NCBI GenBank assembly: GCA_031263685.1
Contig: JAISFI010000051.1
Coordinates: 1 to 35,305, forward strand
From: Dysgonamonadaceae bacterium
Lineage (GTDB): Bacteria; Bacteroidota; Bacteroidia; Bacteroidales; Azobacteroidaceae
DNA: 35,305 nt
Reading direction: 5' to 3'
Shown here: piece after piece, positions 1 to 8,658 of the stretch
How the letters are laid out: each line of letters opens with the position of its first letter
How positions within the stretch are numbered: position 1 is the stretch's first letter
Program-made: the position numbers and the translations under genes
Notes under the pieces: model-generated
Databases searched by the model: none
What the model was told of the DNA's origin: nothing
What the model saw: the letters and a program-made list of their open reading frames with translations, nothing else

Positions 1-175
1 ACTGTTCACCGCCTATGAATCGACTGTTCACCGCCTAGGAATCGACTGTTCACCGCCGATGAATCGACTGTTCACCGCCGATGAATCGACTGTTCACCGC
101 TCGGTGAATAGACTGTTCACCGCCGATGAATCGACTGTTCACCGCTCGATGAATAGACTGTTCACCGCTCGATGC
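1..175. repeat. 22-23 bp tandem repeat array, eight units
   Basis: About eight head-to-tail units begin with ACTGTTCACCGC and end with GAATCG or GAATAG. Units are 22 bp, or 23 bp when the middle reads CTCGGT or CTCGAT instead of CCGAT. The array touches the left edge of the window, so its true length is unknown. It lies downstream of the GH5 stop codon. Small open frames across it on both strands only reflect the period and encode repeats such as NSRFIGGEQSIHR, so I do not call a protein. There are no unique spacers, so it is not CRISPR. The flank at 181-200 carries GAGCCTCGGTG, the core of the second array near 34220-34360. Confidence 0.9.
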
Positions 176-243
176 GTTGATCGAGTGAGCCTCGGTGCGC
201 TGATCCTTATCGGTACTATGGCGAAAGTTCATCATCCTCTTTT

Positions 244-1581
244 TTACTTATTGGCGCCGCAACGCCGTTTTTCGTTATACCTGCGTATCAGCGTCAGGGT
301 TGAGTCGGTATCAAAAACCGAGTTCAGCCCCTGCTCCTCCTGCGCAGGGTCGCCCAGATAGTCGTCTCCCGTTTGCCAGTAGAGGTGGGCGGGCCGTCCG
401 TAGCCGCCCCACGTCCAAAAGTTGCAGCCGGCAAGGGCGGCTTCGGGATGCTCCCGGCCTTCGGGGGCGGTGGCGCTTACCACCTGCATAAAGATGTTCT
501 CGTAGTACCTGTCGCGGGCGGTGGTGGCATCGGTGGGGGTAAACAGATGCTTGTCGCGCGGATACCCAAACTCTTCGATGACAAGCGGTTTGTGCATCTT
601 TTCAGCCAAACGCAGATGCTGCCATATATATTCATTCGTCCGGACAATTGCCGTATCCACATCCTGCACGAGGCTGCCGGAGCGTACCCATGACCAATTT
701 TTCGGCCAAATGTGAATCGTGATGTAATCGACATTCGGGTCGGCGTTGATGCCGGTTACCAAGTCCCAATCCATTTCGCTCCCCATAAATCCTTCGTTTC
801 CCGTGGAAATCAAATGATTGCAGTCAAGCGAGCGGATGAGCGCGGTGGCCTCGCGCAACCATTTTACAAAGGCGGTTTTATCGCCTTCGCTGAAAACGCG
901 CGGCTCGTTACCCACCTGCCACGCCATAATGGCGGGGTCGTCTGCATATTTTTTACCGGTGTAGCGGTTGGTGCGGGAGATGACGTTTTTAACGTGACGG
1001 AAAAACAAGGCGTGGCAGCTATCGCAGCCGGCATACTTGGACATTTGCTGTTGGAATGCCGTCCAATCCTGCACGCCAAACTCAGGCGCCCTGCCCTGCC
1101 CCGCCCATTCGAGGTACTGCCCGTAGCCGCCCGACCACTCCCACGAGTTGTTGAGGTAGAGCACGGCGTACATGCGGCGCTTGCCCATCTCGGCAAGCAG
1201 GTAGTCCAGCCCGTCAAAGATGGTGTCGTTGTACACGGAGGGCTGCTGCTGCAAGGTCGGGCGTATCTTTACGACCTGCCCCTCGAGGCCGTCCGCACCT
1301 ACCAGAATACGCAGGTTGTCTATGCCCAGCTGCTGCATCAAGTCCAGCTCCTGCTGCAAGCGCTCGCGGTTGCCGCCCTGCCCCGTGGAGGCAAGAATGG
1401 CGCCGTACCAGAGGTTGGCGCCGATAAAGGAGTAGGGCTTTCCATTGACCTGAAACCGCGCGCTATGCACGGTTACAAACTCGCTCCTGCCGGAGCAGGA
1501 GGCAAGGAGGGTCAGGGAGGCTATGGAGGCCAGGGCAAACAGTATCTTTTTCATTACTTCTTTCATTACTTCTTTCATCAT
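244..1581 (-). CDS. GH5 endo-beta-mannanase, lipoprotein
   Basis: Glycoside hydrolase family 5, most like the GH5_7 mannanases, predicted to cut internal beta-1,4-mannosidic bonds at the cell surface or in the periplasm. The signal peptide ends in the lipobox LASC (Cys29). The acid/base is Glu226 in the motif WQVGNEP and the nucleophile is Glu337 in VIEEFGYP. The early segment GANLWYG is also typical. At 445 aa it is full length. The first ATG overlaps the GH3 stop as ATGA, which suggests translational coupling. However, three ATGs lie in a 12-bp tandem repeat, and the third (base 1554, MKKILFALA) gives the more canonical signal peptide. It is the last gene of the PUL operon. Family assignment is by motif recognition; substrate is inferred from the neighbouring GH26. 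Confidence 0.9.
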   Translation of the reverse strand: MMKEVMKEVMKKILFALASIASLTLLASCSGRSEFVTVHSARFQVNGKPYSFIGANLWYGAILASTGQGGNRERLQQELDLMQQLGIDNLRILVGADGLEGQVVKIRPTLQQQPSVYNDTIFDGLDYLLAEMGKRRMYAVLYLNNSWEWSGGYGQYLEWAGQGRAPEFGVQDWTAFQQQMSKYAGCDSCHALFFRHVKNVISRTNRYTGKKYADDPAIMAWQVGNEPRVFSEGDKTAFVKWLREATALIRSLDCNHLISTGNEGFMGSEMDWDLVTGINADPNVDYITIHIWPKNWSWVRSGSLVQDVDTAIVRTNEYIWQHLRLAEKMHKPLVIEEFGYPRDKHLFTPTDATTARDRYYENIFMQVVSATAPEGREHPEAALAGCNFWTWGGYGRPAHLYWQTGDDYLGDPAQEEQGLNSVFDTDSTLTLIRRYNEKRRCGANK

Positions 1582-3884
1582 CTTACTACAAATCTTTGCT
1601 TCAGCAGGTCTTCGTCTCGCGAGGATTTCCCCACCATTACCGTAAACTCGCCGCGCTCTACTCCGTAGCGCATGTCTTTGCTGTAAAAGGCCAGCTTGTT
1701 GGGGGTAATGGTAAAGGCTACGGTCTTTGCTTCTCCTGCCTTGAGGGGTACGCGGGCAAAGTCTTTGAGCTCCTTTACGGGACGGGTTGCGCTGCTCGTG
1801 TTGTCGCGCAGGTAGAGCTGCACAATCTCAACGCCCTCGCGCCTGCCGGTGTTCTTTACGCGTACCTTTACCTCAATGCTTTCTTTGGCGGAAACAAGGG
1901 TCTTGCTTAGTTGCAAATCCGAGTACCGGTAGGTGGTGTACGACAGCCCGTAGCCAAAGGGGTAAAGCGGCGTGCTCGGCTTGTAGTCGGCGTAAGGGTG
2001 AAAGTACTGCGAGGGCTTGTGGTTGTAGTACATCTGTATTTGCCCCACGCTGCGCGGAATGGTAATGGCCAGCTTTGCCGAGGGGTTAACTGCGCCGTAA
2101 AGGATTTCGGCAATGGCCTGTCCGCCGTACATGCCCGGCGCCCACGCCTCCACAATGGCAGGCAGGTTTTGGGCAGCCCACTCCACGCCAAGCGGCCTGC
2201 CGTTGATCAGTACCAGAATGGTGGGCTTGCCCGAGGCGGCCACTTTTTGTATCAGCTCATTTTGCAGCCCTGCCAGGTCAATGTCCGAGCGGTCGGTATC
2301 CTCGCCGTCGGTGCGCTCTGTCCAGCGGTAGCGCATCATGTACTCGCCGGCCACCACAATGTTAAGGTCTGCCGAGCGGGCTTTTTGGGCGGCCAGGGCT
2401 ACCCTGCCCCTGTCCATATTGCGCGGATCCCAGCCCTGATCAACAAGCTCAAAGGTGGTTTCGGGAGCGGCCTGCCTCAGCCCTTCGAGCACGGTAATCA
2501 CGTTATCGGGGCGCTGCTGCGCCGACCAGTCGCCCAGAATGTTTTCGTCATCGGCGTTGATGCCGGTAACGAGGACTTTCCTGTACTTCTTTGCCTGTAG
2601 GGGTAAGATGTTACCCTCGTTCTTCAGCAGCACAATGCCGTTGCGTGCCGACTCCAGGGCGGTACTCCTGTGCTCGCGGTTGAGACGTATTTGCATGGAC
2701 TCTTCAACATCCGCATAGGGCTGCTCAAACAGCCCCAGCCGGAACTTGACCGCAAGAATCCGGCGCACCGATTCGTCTATGCGCTTTTCGGGGATACGCT
2801 TCTCGCGCACCAGCTCTGCTACCATCCTGTTCCAGTGGATGCCGTGCATGTGCATGTCCATTCCCGCCGCAATGGTTTGGTAAAACGCTTCCTTGAGGCT
2901 GTCGGCGGTAGCGTGCAGGTCGTAGACGTGCTCAATATCCATCCAGTCACTCACCACAAATCCTTTGAACTTCCACTCGCCGCGCAGCACGTCTGTCATC
3001 AGCCAGTCGTTCGTATGGCAGGGTATGCCGTTCAGCTCGTTGTGCGACATCATAACGGACATGGCACCCGCCTCAATGCCCTTGACGTAGGGCGGAAAGT
3101 AAACCTCGCGCAGGGTACGCTCCGACAGGTCGGCAGGCGCGCCGTTAGTGCCGTTGGCAGGCTGGCTGCCGCCGACAAAGTGCTTGATGCACGCCAGTAC
3201 ATCCCTCTTGCCGTTTAAGTCCTGCTGATAGCCGCGCACCGATTGCGCACCCATCAGCGACACCAGGTAAGGGTCTTCGCCAAAGGTTTCGCCCACACGC
3301 CCCCAGCGGGCATCGCGCGCCACCTCTACGTTGGGGTTAAACGTCCAGTGCATGTTCATGGCCCGCATCTCAAGGGCGGTTTGGCGGGCTATGGCGTAGG
3401 CCGCTGCCGTGTCAAAGGAGCAGGCCAGGTTGATATTCGTAGCATACACCGTGTTGTCGGGCGCATTGGCGTTGCCGTGTATGGCGTCTATGCCGAAGAT
3501 GACGGGGATGGGCAGGCGGCTTTGCATGGCCAGCGATTGCAGGTAGTTTGCCTCTTCAACGGTAAGGACGTGCAGGAAGGAGCCAATCAAGCCCTGCTTT
3601 GTCCAGCTTTCCACATCTTCGATGCTTGTGTTTGGATAAAAAGCGTTGGCGGTGTTGTTGTGCAGCTCCTCTTCTGTGAGGCTTCCCTGCGCCGCCCTGA
3701 TGTGCTCAATGCCGACAAACTGGTTCATTTGCCCGACTTTTTCTTCCAGCGTCATCCGTCCCAAAAGATCTTCTACTCGCTGTTCAACTGAAGCGGAAGG
3801 TTCTTTATAAAGTTCAGGCTTGTTATCCGAACACGAGGCGGCAGCTAAAGCGATTGACATGATGGTAAGGGTACAGTGTTTCAT
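1578..3884 (-). CDS. GH3 beta-glycosidase (BglX-like), lipoprotein
   Basis: Family 3 exo-acting beta-glycosidase, likely beta-glucosidase or beta-mannosidase, that would trim oligosaccharides released by the mannanases. A signal peptide with AASC (Cys18) suggests a lipoprotein. The N-terminal barrel carries GIDAIHG (131-137), ARWGR (192-196), KHF (234-236) and the nucleophile Asp313 in VVSDWMD. The second alpha/beta domain follows, and the C-terminal fibronectin-III-like domain (about 660-768) contains VQLYLRD and KELKDF. At 768 aa the length is normal for the BglX group. It starts 11 bp after the SASA esterase and overlaps the GH5 gene by 4 bp. Glucosidase versus mannosidase cannot be settled from motifs; a glucomannan substrate would need both activities. 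Confidence 0.93.
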   Translation of the reverse strand: MKHCTLTIMSIALAAASCSDNKPELYKEPSASVEQRVEDLLGRMTLEEKVGQMNQFVGIEHIRAAQGSLTEEELHNNTANAFYPNTSIEDVESWTKQGLIGSFLHVLTVEEANYLQSLAMQSRLPIPVIFGIDAIHGNANAPDNTVYATNINLACSFDTAAAYAIARQTALEMRAMNMHWTFNPNVEVARDARWGRVGETFGEDPYLVSLMGAQSVRGYQQDLNGKRDVLACIKHFVGGSQPANGTNGAPADLSERTLREVYFPPYVKGIEAGAMSVMMSHNELNGIPCHTNDWLMTDVLRGEWKFKGFVVSDWMDIEHVYDLHATADSLKEAFYQTIAAGMDMHMHGIHWNRMVAELVREKRIPEKRIDESVRRILAVKFRLGLFEQPYADVEESMQIRLNREHRSTALESARNGIVLLKNEGNILPLQAKKYRKVLVTGINADDENILGDWSAQQRPDNVITVLEGLRQAAPETTFELVDQGWDPRNMDRGRVALAAQKARSADLNIVVAGEYMMRYRWTERTDGEDTDRSDIDLAGLQNELIQKVAASGKPTILVLINGRPLGVEWAAQNLPAIVEAWAPGMYGGQAIAEILYGAVNPSAKLAITIPRSVGQIQMYYNHKPSQYFHPYADYKPSTPLYPFGYGLSYTTYRYSDLQLSKTLVSAKESIEVKVRVKNTGRREGVEIVQLYLRDNTSSATRPVKELKDFARVPLKAGEAKTVAFTITPNKLAFYSKDMRYGVERGEFTVMVGKSSRDEDLLKQRFVVR

Positions 3885-3895
3885 GCTGATTACAG

Positions 3896-5299
3896 TTAAA
3901 ATTGGTCTGTTCTAAAGGGCAGCAGCGGCAGCCCGTTAGCATCAAAGAGGTTGGGGATGATTTCGCCGAAGCAGTAGCGCACGGCAACCGGCTGTGCAAC
4001 CTTTTTGGCCGACACCGTAATGGTTCCGTCCTTCTCTACTCTTGCGGCGGCAGGATAAAACTGCCTGTCTGCACCGCAGATTTGGAAGCCGCAGATTTCC
4101 TTCCCCCTGCACGAGAGCTTACCGTAGGACTTTACGGTAACAACCGCCTTGCCTTTTGCCATGCGCAGGCTTTCAAATGCGGGGAAATCGGTTTGCAAAC
4201 CCGTTACGCCGTAATGTCCGGCAAGCGCCGACCACACCAGACGCATGCCGACTTCCTTTTTAATGCGCGGATGAATGTCCGAAATGTCGTTCACCAAATC
4301 GCCAACAGAAATCATGCCCGTACGGGGAATGGCCAGACAACGCTCCTGCTGCTCGCGCACAAGCGCGGCGCTTGTTTGCCAGTAGCCGTTCCAGGGAGCA
4401 ATTTGTACGTAGTAGAATGGAAAATCGCTGCCAAAGACCTTGCGCCAGCCGTCAATCAGCGCGCCGAAAAGCAGCCCGTAATCTTCCGGAAACTCAGTAT
4501 TTGCCTCGCCCTGATACCAGATTGTGCCGGCAATACGGTAGTTTATAAAGGGAAAAATCATGGCGTTGTAAAGCGCAGAGGGTTCTGTTGGGCACCAGTT
4601 TACGGGCGTAATTTTATCGGCCAGCGTTTTAAGTACGGTGTCGCGGCAAAAGACCTCGCCCGGCATCCACGCTTGCACGCTCGACCCGCCCCAGTACGAG
4701 GCAATCAGCCCGACCGGAGCGCCTGTGGCCTGGTGGATTTGTTTGCCGAAGTAGTAGGCAATGATGCTCATTTTATCGGCGCTTTCGGAGGTGCAAACCT
4801 CCCAGCGGCCGCTTTGGTTTTCGAGCGGAAAACGGCTGTAGTCGTGCTCCACGCGGAAAAAACGCAGCTCGTTGTTGGCGGCGTTTGCCACCTCGTCGGC
4901 CACATCAAGGGCGCTGCGGTCGTAGTCCCTGAATGCAAATTCCATATTCGACTGCCCCGAGGCAAGCCAAACCTCTCCGGTCATAATATCGGAAACAGCG
5001 ATGCTGTAATTGCCGCACACAAAGTCGATGCTGTACCTCTTATTGCTTGCTTTGGGGGTGCGCACGGTGGTTTCCCACAAAGAGTTTTTGCCCGGCACGG
5101 CGGTGAGCGTATCGCTCGGATTCCAGCTGCACACCACCCTTACGGTAAAGGTGCTGGGGCCCCAGCCCCACAGCTTTACGTCGGTATTCTGCTGCAAAAC
5201 GGCATGGTCGCCAATAATCGACGGCAGGCGAAGAGGTGTTTGCGCGGCGGTAGCTAGCGCAAAACAGGTAAATAAGGATAGGATAAGCGTCTTTTTCAT
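3896..5299 (-). CDS. SASA-family carbohydrate O-acetylesterase
   Basis: Sialate O-acetylesterase-like (SASA, SGNH fold) esterase. Here it probably removes acetyl groups from mannan backbones rather than from sialic acid, since no sialic acid genes are nearby. A signal peptide (1-19, cleaved near TAAQ) predicts export. The nucleophile block is WLASGQSNMEF (Ser117), the middle block GTIWYQGEAN (258-267), and the Asp/His block DIHP (Asp341, His343). The N-terminal 20-105 region, starting LPSIIGDHAVLQQ, is the usual beta-rich domain. At 467 aa it is complete. It lies 10 bp after GH26 and 11 bp before GH3, within the operon. Deacetylation would expose acetylated glucomannan to the GH26/GH5 enzymes; that role is inference from context. 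Confidence 0.88.
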   Translation of the reverse strand: MKKTLILSLFTCFALATAAQTPLRLPSIIGDHAVLQQNTDVKLWGWGPSTFTVRVVCSWNPSDTLTAVPGKNSLWETTVRTPKASNKRYSIDFVCGNYSIAVSDIMTGEVWLASGQSNMEFAFRDYDRSALDVADEVANAANNELRFFRVEHDYSRFPLENQSGRWEVCTSESADKMSIIAYYFGKQIHQATGAPVGLIASYWGGSSVQAWMPGEVFCRDTVLKTLADKITPVNWCPTEPSALYNAMIFPFINYRIAGTIWYQGEANTEFPEDYGLLFGALIDGWRKVFGSDFPFYYVQIAPWNGYWQTSAALVREQQERCLAIPRTGMISVGDLVNDISDIHPRIKKEVGMRLVWSALAGHYGVTGLQTDFPAFESLRMAKGKAVVTVKSYGKLSCRGKEICGFQICGADRQFYPAAARVEKDGTITVSAKKVAQPVAVRYCFGEIIPNLFDANGLPLLPFRTDQF

Positions 5300-5309
5300 T
5301 GCTCTAAAA

Positions 5310-6674
5310 TTATCTTGTAACTACAAATTGTTGGTTTACCGCGTTGAGCCACCATTGTTTGCCGGCATGTTCGTGGGGCAGAATGTCGGAATCTGCGGCA
5401 TTGTAATCATACCAGGGCATAAACCACGCCCAGCGCGCTCCCGCGTTCCACTGTTCGCCTATATTTGCCACGTTGCCGCACTCGGCAAGGGTTATCATTT
5501 TGGTGGGATACAAGTCCTGAATTTGCTTAAACTGCGCTGCGGTAGCCGTAGCGCTCGCGTTGTTGTACAAATCGCGGCCAACAATATCCACATAGCCGTT
5601 GCCCGGGTAAAAGGGCGAATCGGTTACTTCGGTTGTCCAAATCCAAATAAGGTTGTTTAAGCCTTTGGATTCAAAATAGTTGAACATATAAATCCACAGG
5701 CTTTTGAAGGCTTCTGCGCCATCGCGCCCCCACCAGAACCAGGCCGCACCCTTGTAGCCCGTTGCGTACATATTCCCTGCCGCCTCATGCAAGGGACGCC
5801 ACAAGACGGGGATGTTTTTATTTTTCAACAAAAGCAGGTAGTCCGCCATTTTTCCCAAATCGGCAAGCATTACTGTATTCTCCCAAGTTCCTGAAACTAA
5901 CGCATTTGCAGGACGAAAAGTAGTTTCTTCCGGACGAAAGGTTACATCACCACCAGCAGCGGTTTCCGATTTCGGAACATTCCAATGCCACATGGCGCCA
6001 ACAATGCCGCCTGCATTGTGCCAGTTTTCTATTACCGAAATATCACCGTAATCGATCCAATTCGTCGGCGAAGCCCACAAGTGAATATAATCGAATACGT
6101 TGATTTTGGGAAATTTGCCTGTCCACCGTTCAACACGTTCGGCCTCTACGGTATTCCACGCCACCTGCGCCACGGTTCCGGCAATGATTTTGTTGCCGTA
6201 GCTTCCTCTTAAATAGTTGTATAGCGCCACTGCTTCGGGCGAGGGGTTTTCGGTAACGGGATTTTTTGCTATTTCAAGTGCGGCAGCGGTTGTAAAGGAG
6301 ATTTTTATTTCGTTAGTTTCCACTTGATTGGGGCCAAGAATGACGCCTTTGGGTATGGTCAACGTATACGTTTTTTCCGCTTGCAAGCCGACAATATTTA
6401 TTATAATTTCTTTCGACTGAACGGAAATACTCGAAATTCCGGTATCGTTTATGGAAACTTTGCTGTGTCCCGCCGAAGGGCAAAATACGATTTTGTCAAA
6501 TTCAAGCCTGACGGAAATATCGCCAACAGGTACATTGACTGCGTTGTTTTGCGGAATTGAATGAAGCAATACGGGCGGATCAATTTCGAGAACAGCAGAT
6601 GTATCAGATTCCTTGCAGTTTGTTAACAATATAGCTGTCAACAGAACCAATAATATGTTTGATGCTTTTTTCAT
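5310..6674 (-). CDS. GH26 endo-beta-mannanase with N-terminal Ig-like domain, lipoprotein
   Basis: Family 26 mannanase. I start it at the ATG of MKKASNILLV (6674), because an upstream GTG/ATG start at 6692 would add six residues before a normal signal peptide ending LTNC. Residues of about 30-130 form an Ig-like domain (PP...P..NAVNVPVGDI, resembling bacterial Ig_5). The catalytic barrel follows, with acid/base Glu297 in RPLHEAAG, the WFWWG motif, and nucleophile Glu398 in TLAECGN (numbered from this start). It is the first enzyme gene after the binding-protein genes and is preceded by a hairpin at 6686-6716. Its job is endo-cleavage of mannan at the cell surface. The Ig domain probably acts as a spacer from the membrane. 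The family is secure; the exact specificity is inferred. Confidence 0.92.
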   Translation of the reverse strand: MKKASNILLVLLTAILLTNCKESDTSAVLEIDPPVLLHSIPQNNAVNVPVGDISVRLEFDKIVFCPSAGHSKVSINDTGISSISVQSKEIIINIVGLQAEKTYTLTIPKGVILGPNQVETNEIKISFTTAAALEIAKNPVTENPSPEAVALYNYLRGSYGNKIIAGTVAQVAWNTVEAERVERWTGKFPKINVFDYIHLWASPTNWIDYGDISVIENWHNAGGIVGAMWHWNVPKSETAAGGDVTFRPEETTFRPANALVSGTWENTVMLADLGKMADYLLLLKNKNIPVLWRPLHEAAGNMYATGYKGAAWFWWGRDGAEAFKSLWIYMFNYFESKGLNNLIWIWTTEVTDSPFYPGNGYVDIVGRDLYNNASATATAAQFKQIQDLYPTKMITLAECGNVANIGEQWNAGARWAWFMPWYDYNAADSDILPHEHAGKQWWLNAVNQQFVVTR

Positions 6675-6685
6675 TTTTGAAAAAG

Positions 6686-6716
6686 GGGACATTCTTTCAC
6701 ATAAAAGGAATGTCCC
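6686..6716 (-). terminator. Terminator-like hairpin inside the PUL operon
   Basis: A perfect 9-bp stem (GGGACATTC at 6686-6694 with GAATGTCCC at 6708-6716) encloses a 13-nt A/T-rich loop. On the minus strand it is followed by CCTTTTTC. It sits in the only long gap (66 bp) of an otherwise tightly packed operon, 24 bp after the TIG-protein stop and just before the GH26 start. It could be a leaky terminator or an mRNA-stabilising stem that gives more binding-protein than enzyme message. Confidence 0.6.
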
Positions 6717-6740
6717 TCTTAGAAAAAATACCGTTAAAGA

Positions 6741-8636
6741 CTACATTATTATGATAGAAACATCTTCGATGGTGTATTTCTGTCCTCCGACAATCAAACC
6801 GCTTGATTGCAGTTTTTCTAAAATTTCGGGCGTTATTTCCAGATCAAAATTTCCTGTAATATCGAAATAGTCTGTTCCGGTTGCAATTTCGGACCAAGTT
6901 GCTCCATCTTTGAATGAACCTTGCGCACCTGCTTCCACATCCGATGTTTTTACATGGATGATGCTGCCAACCGTTGCATTTGCAAATTTTTCTTTCTCAA
7001 TTTGCGCATATCCCGACCAGCTACCGGTAGAAGTCGGTCCGGTATAAATTACAGTTTCCACAGCGCCGTTCGCTTTAACGTTGATGATGTATGAAATGTC
7101 GCCGTTAGACGAAACAAGCTTCAACGTATTGTCTCCGGAAGCGCCGGAAGGAATACCGATATAGAGGTTATTTCCGCTCAAAACATACTGCATAGTTGTT
7201 CCATTCCATTCAATGCCGGTTAGTTTGTCTTCATTCGTAATTTCAACCTGCCATACACTGCCGGCAGCGATTTCTCCTTCGGGCATTACCGGAATGTAAG
7301 CTACTAAAGGTTTATCCACCGTAAGCGAAGTTTCGGTTGTTACGCTTTCACCGTTTGCCATGGTCAAAGTAATTTCGCCAGTTTCTGCATTGGTTGGTAC
7401 TTTTACGGTCAGGCTCGCAGACGAAGTTGCCGTTACATCCACGTTTTTGTTGCCGCCAAAGGTAACGGAAGCCACTAAATCGAGATTCTCACCTTGTATT
7501 TCTACATTTTCACCTGCCGAAACCGGATTCGGATTATAAGCTGCAAATACCGGCTTCAGTGTTTCAATATGGACACTCCCGGTTTTTCCGCTTGCTGTGT
7601 TCAAAACTAAATCACCACTTTGTGCACCTTCGGGGAAAGCAACTTTTATTCTGCCCGGTTCTATAACCGTAGGAGTTACCGGATTATCTATGCCTGCAAA
7701 CGTTACAGTAGTTACAAGATCCAGATTTGTACCACTGACTGTGATTTCGTCGCCTGCACGCAAACCGGCAGCAGGAGTGGCTTCAAGTTCATCCGGAGCT
7801 GCCACGTCGATATTTCTCACTATCACACGCACGCCGGATGCGGGAATCATAACCACCGCTCCGTTGCTAATATTATTGGGTAAGGTAAATGTTAATGTAT
7901 TATTTAGGATATCGAAGGGCACTGATGTTCCGTCGGGCATTTCTACCGTAACGACAAGATCGAGGTCTTTTCCTGCTGCGGAGATTTGTTCGCCCGGTTT
8001 TATGCCCGTCTGGGTCAACGTTTCATCTACCGAAGGTAATACTACTTGCAATGCTGTTTCCGATTTAAGTTCAAACGGTATCTCGGCAGTATCTGCCAAA
8101 ATAATAGTGCCTGTTCGTGCTTCGGCAGGAAGCACAAGTTCTATTTTTTCGCGCGTCCATGTAGTGAAGTTCTGACATTTCACTTCTATTTCTTCGGCAA
8201 AAACAACTTTTTGAATCAAGTTCAGATAGTCTCCTTCAATAGTAAGCGTTTGCCCTCTCTTGAGAGGCGAAGGAGTTATGCCGGTAATTGTAATCGGCTC
8301 CGTAAAAGTCAATTCGCCTTTGGCAGTCAATTTACTACCACCTGCCAAAAGCAACTCGATGATACCCGGTTCGGCTTGTTGCGGAACAACAATTTTGAAC
8401 TTTGTTTTATCGCCGTTTTCGCGTAAAAGATCTTCTATTTTAATGTTTCCGGGGAACACAACGGCTATTACCGGATCTAAATTTTCACCGACAAAGGTCA
8501 TCTCGCTGCCGCGCAATGCGGGATTGGGGCCAAAGGCTTTAAGTTGCGGCGCCGTACTCTCTATTCCGTCTTCAGAACAAGCGAAAAACACAACGGCAGC
8601 AATCATTGCCCATGCTATTTTAAATAAATTTTTCAT
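6741..8636 (-). CDS. Multi-TIG/IPT surface lipoprotein, probable mannan-binding protein
   Basis: A lipoprotein (signal ends FFAC, Cys20) of 631 aa, built from about five IPT/TIG Ig-like repeats of roughly 85 residues (about 30-455). Each has the pattern of a short entry strand, P-x-x-(G/A)-G-(D/E)-x-(I/V)-x-(I/V)-x-G-x-(N/D)-L, and a V-T-F/V-x-F segment. A linker domain (about 455-535) and a C-terminal beta-sandwich (535-631) follow. The latter, with STGSWSGYAQI, GATWSEIA and GLIVGGQKYTIEDV, looks like a carbohydrate-binding module. I chose the ATG of MKNLFKIAW because the longer frame starts inside the end of the preceding gene. Gene position, third after susC, suits an accessory surface glycan-binding protein. 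The C-terminal module's family and ligand are not known to me. Confidence 0.85.
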   Translation of the reverse strand: MKNLFKIAWAMIAAVVFFACSEDGIESTAPQLKAFGPNPALRGSEMTFVGENLDPVIAVVFPGNIKIEDLLRENGDKTKFKIVVPQQAEPGIIELLLAGGSKLTAKGELTFTEPITITGITPSPLKRGQTLTIEGDYLNLIQKVVFAEEIEVKCQNFTTWTREKIELVLPAEARTGTIILADTAEIPFELKSETALQVVLPSVDETLTQTGIKPGEQISAAGKDLDLVVTVEMPDGTSVPFDILNNTLTFTLPNNISNGAVVMIPASGVRVIVRNIDVAAPDELEATPAAGLRAGDEITVSGTNLDLVTTVTFAGIDNPVTPTVIEPGRIKVAFPEGAQSGDLVLNTASGKTGSVHIETLKPVFAAYNPNPVSAGENVEIQGENLDLVASVTFGGNKNVDVTATSSASLTVKVPTNAETGEITLTMANGESVTTETSLTVDKPLVAYIPVMPEGEIAAGSVWQVEITNEDKLTGIEWNGTTMQYVLSGNNLYIGIPSGASGDNTLKLVSSNGDISYIINVKANGAVETVIYTGPTSTGSWSGYAQIEKEKFANATVGSIIHVKTSDVEAGAQGSFKDGATWSEIATGTDYFDITGNFDLEITPEILEKLQSSGLIVGGQKYTIEDVSIIIM

Positions 8637-8658
8637 TTGATAGTGTTTTATTTGTTTG

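Noticed and set aside
1-175. CRISPR array
   Set aside because: Units are contiguous with no unique spacers, and no cas genes are present.
50-235. Small repeat-encoded protein on the minus strand
   Set aside because: Its sequence is only the translation of the tandem array, and the array is noncoding in character (units of 22 and 23 bp would break any frame).
712-1668. 318-codon open frame on the plus strand
   Set aside because: Antisense shadow of the GH5 mannanase; no recognisable domain and it crosses the GH5/GH3 border.
3902-5257. 451-codon open frame on the plus strand
   Set aside because: It is the antisense shadow of the SASA esterase in G/C-rich DNA; the minus-strand protein has signal peptide and catalytic motifs, and the shadow has none.
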